Positions 22,401-34,400 of a stretch of DNA of 64,000 nt are shown in pieces; the first letter of the stretch is position 1, and every line of letters starts with the position of its first letter. The DNA is from Hemerocallis citrina (lineage: Eukaryota > Streptophyta > Magnoliopsida > Asparagales > Asphodelaceae). Position numbers and translations under genes: made by a program. The notes under the pieces were generated by a model that worked only from the letters and a program-made list of their open reading frames with translations, had not been told where the DNA came from and ran no database searches. The stretch spans positions 305,250,822 to 305,314,821 of the forward strand of contig CM030361.1 of NCBI GenBank assembly GCA_017893485.1, written 5' to 3'.

Positions 22401-25400
22401 TGGCCAAGTGTTTTAATTTTCGTTTTGATTTTGGAATGATCTTCTTTGCCCAACTGATCCTCCTGACTTGTAGTATTTTTGAGATTAAAAGTTAGGAACT
22501 ATTGGCCTCAGAATGATTTTTGTTTCACCTCTGTCAGATATCGACCGCCCTCCTCGAGTCGAATCCTCGACGATCCGAGGTGACATGGCTTCGGAGCAAG
22601 ATTAAGGTATTAGAGTCTAGCCTTGCTCGGTACTGGAAGGAAACTCGTGATCACGATGCAACTTTCCACTACTTCCAAAACAAGTCGAAGGAGCTGAGTG
22701 TGGAGGCGGCTCAATTGAAGAAGGCGATAGTCGACCGCGGCCTGGGGGTGTTGGCCTTGGGTTTTCCATGTCAAGTGCCTCAGTTCAGCGGGTCGTTCCT
22801 TCGTGAGGTTATTGTGGAGAAAGAGATCGAGATTTAACATTACAAGACGATGTTGGGGCTGTCGGGAGCCAGATTGGTCACCTCGAGGGGTGGGCACCTC
22901 CTGAGCGGTGAGCCGTCGCCAGTTCGGCAGTTGGAATATGTGAGGTCGGGCGACGCTCAAAGCTCTGTGGCAGGTGTATCTATTTTGGCTGCTCCTAGGG
23001 ATTCGGGATGCCAAGCCGGGATGCCAAGCCGGGAGGCGGGGTTTGAATTAGCCTGTGTTAGTTCGAAGGGGCTCTGAGGGAAATTTAGGCTGAGGTGATA
23101 GTCGTTTGTAATAACTTTATTGTACCGTGGCCTCCCAAAGTGTTTCTCAATAAAAACGACTCTTTCGATTCCCTTTTTTTTTGGGTGAAACGATAGGTTG
23201 ACAGACTTTCCGTCGATGGCTCCGCTCGGCTTGTGGCACGAGCCGGGTGCTGAGAGCTTGGGAGGTTGAAAAAACCTCCCATTCGAGCTCAGGTGCCTTA
23301 GCTTGAGAAAGCTATCCCTGTGCTCGAGATCACTGTCGAGCTTCGAGGCATAGGAGGTCCGCACATAGCGTTGCTCCGTTTTTGAATGCCGAATATTGAG
23401 CACACATGCTTGTGTGAAAAGCAAGGGTGTGGCTCGAGGTTATTGCAATGTCGAGCCCCCATGCTTGTGAGAAAAGCTAGGGTGCGGCTCGAGGTCAGTG
23501 CCAAGCGTATAGCCATACAGCTTGAGAAAGCTAATGCGTTGCTGGCTCGAGGTCATTGCCGAGCGTCTAGCCATACAGCTTGAGAAAGATAGGGCGTTGC
23601 TCGAGGTCAATGCCGAATGTCAAGCTTCCATGCTTGTGAAAAACCCATACAGCTCGGGAAAGCTGGGGTATGCCGAAAGCTCCTAAATGTGCACAAAAAT
23701 GAAGAAAGAAGGGTAGAAATAAAGAATACATTTTTTATTTACACAAAAAGGAGGGGCACGTGGTGCTGATTACATAAGTTTTGGTTACAAAAGGAGTTTA
23801 GTCCTCCCCTTCGAGAAACTTGATGAGGTCCTCCGCGTTCCACGGCCTCTTCACCATTTTGCCCCCCAGGTCTGCGAGTCGGTACGTGCCGGGGCATATT
23901 ACTTCGGAGACCTTATACGGGCCCTCCTAGTTGGGGGCCAACTTTCTCTTTTTGTCGGGATCAGATACTAATAGTTTTCTGAGCACGAGATCACCTTGCT
24001 TGATGTCGGTGGGGCGTACCTTGTTATAAAATCTCTCAACTCATTATTGGTATTTGCTCTTCTGACGACGGATTTTTTCCTGACCTCGTCGATTAAATCT
24101 AAGTTGGCTCTGAGGTCCGTTGAGTTCTCCTCGTCGAAGGCCATGATCCTGGACGAAGGGAGCCCGATCTCCAAGGGGATAACTGCCTCTGTGCCGTAGG
24201 TTAGGTTGAACGGTGACTTGCCCGTGGGGATTCTCTTCGTCGTCCGGTGCGTCCAGAGTACACTCGGCAACTCGTCGACCCACAGCCCCTTGGGTGAATT
24301 ATCCAACTACTTCTTGAGGCCGTCAAGGATTTGATGGTTCGCGTTTTCGGCCTGGCCGTTTGACTGAGGATGACATATTGATGAGAAGCGTTGCTGGACA
24401 CCGATGTCTTCGCAGAATTTTCGAAAGTTCTTGCCCGCGAATTGAGTCCCGTTGTCTGTGATGAGCACCTGTGGGATCCCGAACTGACAGATGATGTGCG
24501 TCCAGAAAAATTGCTGAGTTTGGTGTTTTGTGATTGTGGCCAGGGGCTCTGCCTCGATCTATTTAGTGAAGTAGTCGATGGCCACCACCAGGAACTTTCT
24601 TTGGCTCGTCGCTTTTGGAAAAAGGCCGACCAAGTTCATTCCTCACATAGCAAAAGGGGTCGGACTGGTCAGGGAGCAGAGGTTGGCTTGTGGAAGCCTT
24701 TTCACCGAGGAGAACCTCTGGCAAGGGCCGCACCTTTTAACAAGGTCTTGGGCGTCTTGTAACATGGTCGGCCAGTAGTATCCGTGGTTTAGGGCTTTTC
24801 TAACGAGCGACCTGCTCCCCATGTGACATCCCCCGATTCCTTCATGCAGTTCCTTCAGTGCGTACTTGACCTCATTGGGTGCCAGACAGCGAAGGTAGGG
24901 TCTTCCGTCTGTTGCTGTGTACGAGCGCTTGAAGAGTGTCTCCTTGATTATGATGAACATTTCTGAATGGACCCTGATCCTTCTTGCCTCGGCCCGATCT
25001 TTAGGGAGCTCGCCCTCCGCCACGAACTTCCGGATGGGAATTGTCCAGTTGTTTGTTTGAGGTTTGGTGGCTAGGCAGAAGGCTTCGGGGAGGTCGATGC
25101 TGGGTTTGAGGTGGACTTCGATTAGGACGGTATGGTCGAGGCGTTCGAAGGACGATGAGGCGAGTTTTGACAAGGAATCAGCCTGGGCGTTTTGCTCCCT
25201 AGGATCCATTCCACCGAGGAATCGAAGGACGTCAAGAGCTGCTGGACTACTGCCAAGTATCGGACCATCCTAGCGTCCCGAGCCTCGTACTCCCTGGTGA
25301 TCTGGTTGACCACGAGCTGAGAATCACTAAAGGCCCTGATTTGCCTGACCCCAACCTTGTGCGCCAGGGTGAGTCCTGCGATCATAGCCTCATATTCCGC

Positions 25401-28400
25401 CTCGTTGTTAGAGGCTGGAAAGTTCAGGCGAAGAGAATAGTGGGGAATGAAGTTGTCGGGGCCTTTGAGGATGACGCCCGCGCCGCTTCCCACCTCGCAA
25501 GACGAGCGGTCGACATGAACTTCCCAAACCAGATCTGCCTCTCGAGCGTCGGACGGCTCGGAGATGGTGCACTCCGTGATGAATTCGGCGAGGGCTTGTC
25601 CCTTGATGGCTGTCCTGGGCTGGTATCCGATGTCGTACTGGCTCAGCTCGATTGACCACTTGACTAAGCGGTCGGAACTCTCGGGCTTGTGGAGGACGAC
25701 TTTGAGAGGCTAGTCCGTAAGGACCTGGATCGAGTGGGCCTGGAAACAAGGACGAAGCTTTGGCGCGGCCATGACCAGGGCGTAGGCAACCTTTTCCATC
25801 TTTGCGTATCGGGTCTCGACCGAGTGCAGGACTTTGCTCACATAGTAAAGAGACTTTTGAATTACGTCATCTTCCCGGACGAACAGGGCACTGAGTGCGT
25901 TTTCCGAGGCTGAGAGGTACAGAAAGAGGGGTTCGCTCGGTTCGGGTTTGCTCAAAAGTGGGGGGTTGGCGAGGATTTTAACTGGTCGAACGCCTCTTGC
26001 TCGGGGTCGCCCCATTCAAAGCTCTTTGCTCCCTGCAGAGCCTTGAAGAATGGGAGGGACTTTTCTCCAGACTTGGAGAGGAAGTGGCCGATGGCTGCTA
26101 GTCTTTCCGTGAACCGTTGAACCTCCTTAATGTTTCTGGGAGGGGCCATGTCGATTATGGCTTGGCTCTTCTCGGAATTTGCCTCTATGCCGCGCTGGCT
26201 AACGACGAACCCGAGAAATTTCCTCGAGGAGATGCCGAAGGCACACTTGGCGGGATTGAGCCTCATGTTGTGTGATCGAAGGACGCCAAAGGCTTCCTTG
26301 AGATCGGCCACATGGTCCTGCCCCGCCGACCCTTGACGAGCATGTCGTCGACGTACACCTTCATGTTACGGCTGATCTGCTATTTGAAAACTCGGTTGAC
26401 GAGTCTCTGGTAGGTGGCTTCGGCGTTCTTAAGCCCGAAGGGCATGACTTGGTAACAGTAGAGATCTTGGTCGGTAACGAAGGACGTCTTGGCGATATCT
26501 GGGGGGAACATCCAAATTTGATTAGCCTCAAAAGGCATCCATAAAGGTCAGTAGCTCATGACCTGATGTTGCGTCAATCATAGCGTCGATGCTCGAGAGG
26601 GGAAAAGGGTCCTTGGGGCATGCCTTGTTGAGGTCCGTGAAGTCGATGCAGAACCTCCAGCTCCCGTTGGCCTTCTTCACCATCATGACGTTAGCCAGCC
26701 ATTTGGGATAGCTAACCTCTTGTATGAATCGGGTGGACAACAGTTTGTCCACTTTCGTTTTTACCGCTTGTTGCCTCTCCGAGGCAAACTTGCGTCACGT
26801 CTGATGGATTGGCTTGGAACTCGGGTGGATGCTCAGCCTGTGCATGATTAGGTATTCGGAATCCCGGGCATGTCGAATGGGGTCCAAGCGAAGAGGTCGA
26901 TGTTGCGGCGGATACACTCATTTAGGTTCGGTCTTTAGATCAGGGGAAAGGGAGCGGCTCACACGGAACTACTTAGATTTGTCTTCTGCCTCGAATGAGA
27001 CTTCTAATTCGTCTGCAGGTTCCGACTCGGGCTAGTTTCTTTCAATCGGGAGCTCGACTGCGTCAAGGGGGAACACCCCACCTTCGACTGCGGTCATGTA
27101 GCACGAACGTGCAAACTCCTGATTTTCTCGGACAACGCCGACCCGAGGTCAGTGGGGAACTTTAACTTCAGATGGTAGGCCGAGGGGACGGCTTGGAAGG
27201 AGTAGAGACCGGGCCGACCGAGGATGGCGTTGTATGCCGCCTTGATGTTGACCACCATGAAGTCCATCGATTTAGTCCGTATGATAGGGGTCGTGCCAGC
27301 CGTTACATCCAGCGTCACGATCCCTTCAATTTGCATTGGGATGCCCGAGAATCCATGCAGGGTGTACCCAACCAGCTTTAGCTTATCCCGGGGGAGCTTG
27401 AGGTTTTTAAATGCTTCCAAGAAGAGGATGTTAACTGAGCTTCCGCTGTCCAAGAGAATTCGACGGACTTTGAAGTTTGCCATGACCAGGCTGATGACGA
27501 GGGCGTCGCAGTGCGGGAGCCGGACTCCTTCCAGGTCTTCTCCGGAGAAGGAGACTGCCGCTGCTGAATCTGGGGGGAGGGGTGGTTTCGAACAGAGTTA
27601 ACCTCTCGGACGAAGGCTTTACGGGAAGTATTGGATTTTCCTCCCATGGTCCACCATGGACACAGTGTAGGATGGCCTGCCCTCCGGTCTCCTTGGGCTC
27701 GGAGTCCCGTCCGGGTCGTCAGTTGATCATTCGAGGGGAAGGCGAAGGCCTCGGATTCCTTGGATCCCTCCGATCTCTTGGGTTATTCCGGGTGAACTCC
27801 CTTAGGTACCCTCATTGGATGAGGGCCTCGATCTCGTCTTTGAGGGCCCGGCAGTTGTCCGTCTCGTGCCCATTGTCTCGGTGGAAGCGGCAGTAGAATT
27901 TCTGATCCCACTTCTTGTTGTTGCTCGGTCGGGGAGGGAGTCGGACGATCCCTTTATCCTCGATCTCCATCAGGATTGCTGACACGTTCTGGGTCAGCGG
28001 TGTATACCGTTCAAATCGGTGGACCGGAGGAATTCTTTTCAGACTAGCTGCTTCTTTCGTGGCTTTCTTGACGGGCTCGCATCGTCTGCCTTGCTCTTTC
28101 CCTTGGTTATAGCTTCTTTGGTGCCCTCAGGGTGTAGGGCCTCTTCCGTCCGAATGTACTTCTCGACCCTGTTGAGCAAGTTGGGGAAGTCGATGGGTGG
28201 TTTCTTGGCCGAGGCTGAGCTGGCCGTGGCGAACATTGTGTCGGAAAGCTGTGGAGGTGACGCCCGCATCGAGAGGAGACGGACCGCGCCTCGGTGGTGA
28301 ACCTCTGAACAAACTCGCGGAGTGACTCCTTCCTTTTGTCTGAGGTCCAGAAGGGATGCGCTCGTCTTTTCGACCTTCCTGCTGGTAACGAAGTGGGCTA

Positions 28401-31400
28401 GAAAATTTGCTTCTAACTGGTCGAACGAGAAGACCGAACCCGGGAGGAGCTTCGAGAACCATTCCTGAGCCGGGCCACGTAGTGTGGTAGGGAAAGCGCG
28501 GCATAGGAGAGGATCCGATGCGCTGTGAATCAGCATGAGGGTTTTGAATCCTTCCATGTGATCAGCGGGATCACCCTTGCCGTTGTATGTCTCGAATTGC
28601 GGAGGCTTGAAATTTCTAGGGATTTCAGTTTCCAGGATTTGAGTGGAAAATGGAGGTCGGGTCGGCCTATAACCATGGCCTGGTATCGGCCCACTTTCGT
28701 CGAGATGGGCGAGGCGGTTCTCCATCTCTCGGAGGCGTCGAAGGACGGCATCTTGTTGTTCAAGCAGGCAGGTCGATCCGTGTGATTCGCCGCCCCGGGC
28801 TTCTGGCTGAGGGATGGAGTAACGCGCCTCGGTCCTTAGACCGCCTCAGATTGCCTGGAGGACCTCGTCCCTAAAATCCTGAAACTCGGCCCTCGTGATT
28901 GGGGCTTGCCCCACCGGGTCACGCGATGGTTGAGGTCCTCGAGGCGAGCGGCTATGTCCCGCTCCCGTTCTGGGGTCGGCTGCCTTCCCTGGTTCGGGAC
29001 CGAGTTGGAAGCGGCCCCTCCCCTGATTCGACTGGCCTGCCGATTTTGGATGAAGTGCCGCAAGTCAGTTGCGACTGAGTGAAAAGCGCCTGGTCCGGGT
29101 TCGGCTGCGCCATTGACCTGCGGATGATTAGAGCCTTGGGCATCCGCGCAGCTGTGATGGGGAGGAGGATCAGGGCGACGTCCGGAGGTGACGGCCCTCC
29201 TTTCTTTGGGAGCCATGAAAGGGCTCGGACTTGAGTTGACGTCCCTGGCTGGGATCGGACTGACGTCAGTACCTAAAAGTTTTCCACAGACGGCGCCAAC
29301 CTGATGCTGTTTGTTTTTTGGGGTGTGGGGGCAACAAGTGAGTTCTTGTAATTTGTGAAGCGGAAGACGCGGTACTGGCGCTGATCCCACCCTCGGCTGT
29401 AGGACCGGCTCGGGAGTAGCAGGAGAAAGGTGGAGGCAGGTGGCTCGGCTCGAATCTAGCAGCTCGGCTCGATCTAGTAGCTCGGCTCGGACTCTTGTAC
29501 CTGCACACTGCCTAGAAACACCGGGAGAAGTCCGGACGACAGGCCCTCCGATGATCTAGTCAGTCACTGAGAAAACAACAGTAGCTAGGGTTCAGGTGGG
29601 GAGAGATTTATTACCTTTGAAAGTGAGGAGGGGAGCTGGTATTTAAAAGCAGGGGTAAACAGGTCTGAGATCCTAACGGGCCGGGTTGGACCCGTTTGCC
29701 CATGGGCCTGAACTGGTGGAAGCCTGTTGGGTTTGTTGGACCTGATGATCGTAGGAAAGCGGGATCTGAGGAGATCTGAGGGCCCTGATTGCGCCACGCC
29801 ATCTATTCCACATCAATTTGTATCCAAACAGGGCTTACGTGGATGTAAAGGTGCACCCTATCACCATTTTTCTTATCACCATTTTTGGTTTCAAAAAACA
29901 ATTTGGTGGATGGGAGTTTGGATACATATGATTAATTATGTTTAACTTTGAGCTGAGATAATTGAGCAACTTAACTCCAGAACGTAATCCAAACAGATTA
30001 AGCATTGTTTGGAGACAAATTTCGATACATACATGTTAATTTAAGTGAAGGTACAAGTATGCAACCTACAGGTTGCTTTGCCTATACTAACAAAGTTTAG
30101 ATACATTGTATTCGAAGTGAGCATTTGGCTTTCGAGTTAAGATAACTTACGTTTTGTGCGGGGTGATAATGAGAAAACTAGATTTATTTGTAAGCCCACA
30201 TGTTTACTTTAACCATTTTCAGGAATGTAGAAAATTTCTAAACACTATTTGGTTATGGGCGTTCGGTTGTATGGAGCATCTAATGATGTTCACATTTCCC
30301 ATAAGAAGTTTATGTCAAACATCTCGCATGAGGTTGGTTTAACACTTGGAATTTCTTTTATGGTAGAAAAGTATAGGTTTGGCCTATAGAGGAAGATATA
30401 ACAGAAGTATGAATTTTGAGGGAAGTACTTGATTTTAGTTATATGTGATATGGGTAAAAATCGTGGCTGATCTCTGCCGAACAATTCTAGTACGAATCGC
30501 AAAGTAACCGGCTGGGCTTAACGCCAACTTCTTTACTGGCCCATGTCAAGTAGCTCCACGGGCCTTCCGCATGCCCATTTGCGCACGTGAATGAATCACA
30601 TGCCGTTTGCGCCAGGTGCTCCATCGGTTATGCCATAACCGCACACCTAAAGTCAAGGATTTGATCAATTCCAGATCCGAGATCAAGGGAATTTCAATAC
30701 CGTCAAGGATCTCTCCATAACGGATTTCCCCCAGACCTATAAATACAACATCTACTATACAGTTACACGGTAATCACTCTTTTTTGCTACATAATTTCTT
30801 TCACTAAATTACTGTAATATGACTTAAGCATCGGTGGGTCTGTTGTCGAGAATACTCCTGGTGTTTCAGGCGTCTTTTTGCAGGTCGGCAAGTCAACTGC
30901 CTCCCAACCAATCCACTTAACACTCTTTTGGATCCTGAACAAAGGTCAGGATCACTGTCGTTTTCTCGAATTCAAGAACTCACATTATCTGTTGCTCTCA
31001 CACCCAAAAAACATCAACAGATTGACGCCACCCGTGGGAAACCGCAAGTCGATTTTACTCCTGATTTGAGTTCTAATTCGAAGCAATTTACTTACATGGT
31101 CCCTAAAGCTAAGAAGACCGCTGCTGCGGGGCCTTGGGTTCCTCATCCTCTACCGATCCATAACCCCGCTAATACCCAAGGGTCACAGAGGCAGCGAGCC
31201 GAGAATTCGCGGGGACCGGCTTCGAGCGCATCTCACTCTATTGCATGGCAGGTCGAGCAACTTGTGGTAGATGACCTCTGGAATGTCATCAACAACCGGC
31301 TGAACCAGGGCGACCTTTGAACCCAGCTCATTCATTTGAGAGGCGAAGCTGGATCGTCGAACCCGGGTCCGAGCCGCAGTGTTCATCGGTCCAAGGCTGG

Positions 31401-34400
31401 GATCAACGGCGCAACCACTCTCCCAGGGATCGCCGACACCTCGACGGCCATGGCGAAGATCATGTTACTTATCTCAAAGTTTCGAGAGTTTCAGGCCGAA
31501 GTCCTACAAGTACTCCGAGGAAGAGCCCAAAATGAACGATGTTTAGGCAAGGAACCAATCAAGGATTCTAGGGGAGAAGAATCTCACGGGAGATCCGGGA
31601 ATCAGTAGGACGATGTCCGAAAACGTTTTCAAGAGATGGAAGACCGCATTGTTCGGATAGGCGAGAACGGAGGACAATTCGGTTGGGGTCGTCAACCATC
31701 CCGACTTCCTTTCTCGGCCCGAATCCTCGACGCCCCTATTCTGAGAAACTTCAAGTCTCCCCAGTTCGAGACATACAACGGAGAAACAGATCATGTTGAT
31801 CACATAAAGGGGTTCAAAACCCTCGTGATTATTCTTAGTGCCACAGATTCTCTCCTATGTCGTGCGTTCTCAGCCACAGTACGTGGCTTGGCTTGGAAAT
31901 GGTAGAAGCTTACCCCCGGTTTGATTGTCTCTTTCGATCAGCTCGAAGAGAATTTTCTCGCGCACTTCGTGACCAGCCGCAAGGCGGTGAGGACGAAGGC
32001 TTCCCTTCTGGATCTTAAACAGAAGGATGGAGAGTCCCTCCGGGACTTCGTCCAAAGATTCACTACCGAAGCCCGAAGGCCTCCATAGCCAAGAAACTTC
32101 CCCTTGATTTTCCCGACATTCTCTAAAGGGTCAAGAAATACATTCGAGCCGAAGAGGTTCTGCATCCCGGCGGTTGGAACACCCCGGCAAAGGAGAAGGG
32201 AAGGCGGAGGAAAAAATTGCAAAAGGACCCCACTAGCTAAAGACGTCCGCCTCCGGTCCCCCGGTTGTAAGAAGTTCACTCCACTCACTACGAGTGTTTC
32301 GGCCATCCTTATGGAGATTAAGTACAAGGGGATAGTCAAACATCCCCTCCAGCCCAACAACAACCGGAGGGACCGAAAGTTCTACTGTCAGTTCCATCGG
32401 GACCACGACCATGAGACCTACAACTGTCGGGCTCTTAAGGAGGAGATTGAAGCACTCATACAGAGAGGCTACCTAACCGAGTTTACTCAGAATACTCGGC
32501 GAGCCTTCCCTCCTCGAATGGCGGACAAGCATCCGGGAACGGATCCCGGGCCAGAGAGTTGATAGACTAGCTATTCTCCACTGCGTTCATGGTGGTCCCA
32601 TGGAAGGAGATTTGAATACCTCCCGCAAAGCTTTTGTTTGAGAAGTCAACGCGGTCCACCATCAACCATCCCCCAATGGTCGGGGTTATCGGTCATGTTC
32701 TCCAACGAAGACCTCGAGGGTGTTCGATTCCCGCATTGCGACACCCTTGTCATTAGCCTCGGTTTAGCTTTAGCCAATCATGAGGTTCGACACGTCCTTT
32801 TGACAACGGCAGCTCAGTAAATGTTATATTTCTGGCAACCTTCAAAGCCCTAAAACAACCCAGGGAAAGGCTAAAACCAGCGGGGTACACGCTCCAGGGG
32901 TTCTCACGTGCCTCCGTCCAGATCAAGGGAATTGTGACCCTTGACGTTACTGCCGGGCAGGCTCCGGCTTCCCAAACCGAAGTCATGGACTTCATGGTGG
33001 TAAATGTTCAAGCCGCCTACAACGTCATCCTCGGTCGATCCGGCCTCGCATCCTTCCAAGTGGTACCCTCAGCGTACCACATGAAGAGGAAGTTCCCCAC
33101 CGAACATGGGGTCGAAGTTGTCCGGGGTAACTAGGAGGCTGCCCGAACCTGCTACATGGTCGCTATAGGGGTGGCAGTCCTGCCCCTCAACACAGTCGAG
33201 TTCCCTTTTGAAAGAAGTACGATCGGCTCAGAGCCAGTTGATGAATTGGAAGAGGTCGTCCAAGTGTGCTGATCCCTTCCTCAGGAACTAAGGTGAGATA
33301 TCATCTACTTCATCCGTCGAAGTCGGGATTTATTCCCATGGGTGCCCTCAGATATACCTGGGATCTCTGAGGATCTGATAATGCACAAACTGAGCGTCCA
33401 TTCAGACTTAAACCAGCACAATAAAGGCGCCACAAGTTCGCCCCTGATCGGCAGCAGACAATTAAGGAAGAAGTACAGAAACTTCTTTCCGCCAAGTTCA
33501 TTCAAGAGGTGAGCTACCCCGAGTGGCTGGCCAATGTTGTGATGGTTAAGAATCCCAACGGGAAGTGGAGGATGTGCATCGACTTCATAGACCTTAACAA
33601 GGCCTGCTCGAAGGATCTCTTCTCCCTCCCAAGCATTGATGCCCTCATCGATGTGACGTCCGGACACGAGCTTCTTAGTTTCATGAACGCTTTCTCGGGC
33701 TACAACCAAATCAGGATGTACCCTCCAGACATCCCTAAGATAACTTTCATGATCGACCAAGGACTATGTTGCTACCGCGTCAAGCCCTTCGGGCTGAAGA
33801 ACGCTAGAGCAACGTACCAGTGGTGCGTAAACTGGGTCTTCAAAAATTAAATAGGCCGGAACATGGAGGTATATGTGGTCGACATGCTCGTCAAAAGCCT
33901 CAAAGGTCGAGATCATGTGAAAGATCTTGAAGAAGCATTTATGGTCCTTCGATCCCCCAACATGCGGCTAAACCTTTCGAAGTGCGCCTTTGGCGTAACG
34001 TTCGGGAAGTTCCTCGAATTCATGGTCATCCAACAGGGAATAGAAGCCAACCTCGAAAAAATTTATGCCATACTTGACATGGCCCCTTCAAGAAATGTCA
34101 AGAAAGTGCAACGCCTCACGGGTTGGTTAGCAGCTATCGATCGCTTTCTCTCCAAATCCGGAAAGAAGTCATTGTCGTTCTTCAAAGCTTTCAAGGGAGC
34201 TAAGAACTTCGAGTGGGGGGAGCTCCAACAGCAAGCCTTCGACCAGTAGAAGGCATACTTGGTCAATCCCCCGCTCTTCAGCCAACCCGAGCCCAGCGAA
34301 GTTCTCTCTCTACCTAGATGCCAAAGAGCATGCGCTCAGTGCCGTCTTGGTTCAACCTAACTTCGAGGTTGGCTCTTAGGCTAGAGTACTTTTTCAAGGT

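Larger units (their letters stand above)
17151..29815 (-). mobile_element. Tat-lineage gypsy retrotransposon 2, complete, nested in DRP1 intron 3
   Basis: Two LTRs (17151-17684 and 29302-29815) in the same orientation flank gag-pol on the - strand and an antisense cassette on the + strand. The 5-bp duplication ATTTG is perfect (17146-17150 and 29816-29820). Total length is 12,665 bp. A primer-binding site (29281-29300) and polypurine tract (17685-17702) are in the expected places. The LTRs differ by a short indel of about 20 bp plus scattered substitutions, so insertion is not very recent. Many stops and frameshifts make it non-autonomous. Its layout matches element 1, but sequence identity is only moderate. 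Confidence 0.96.
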
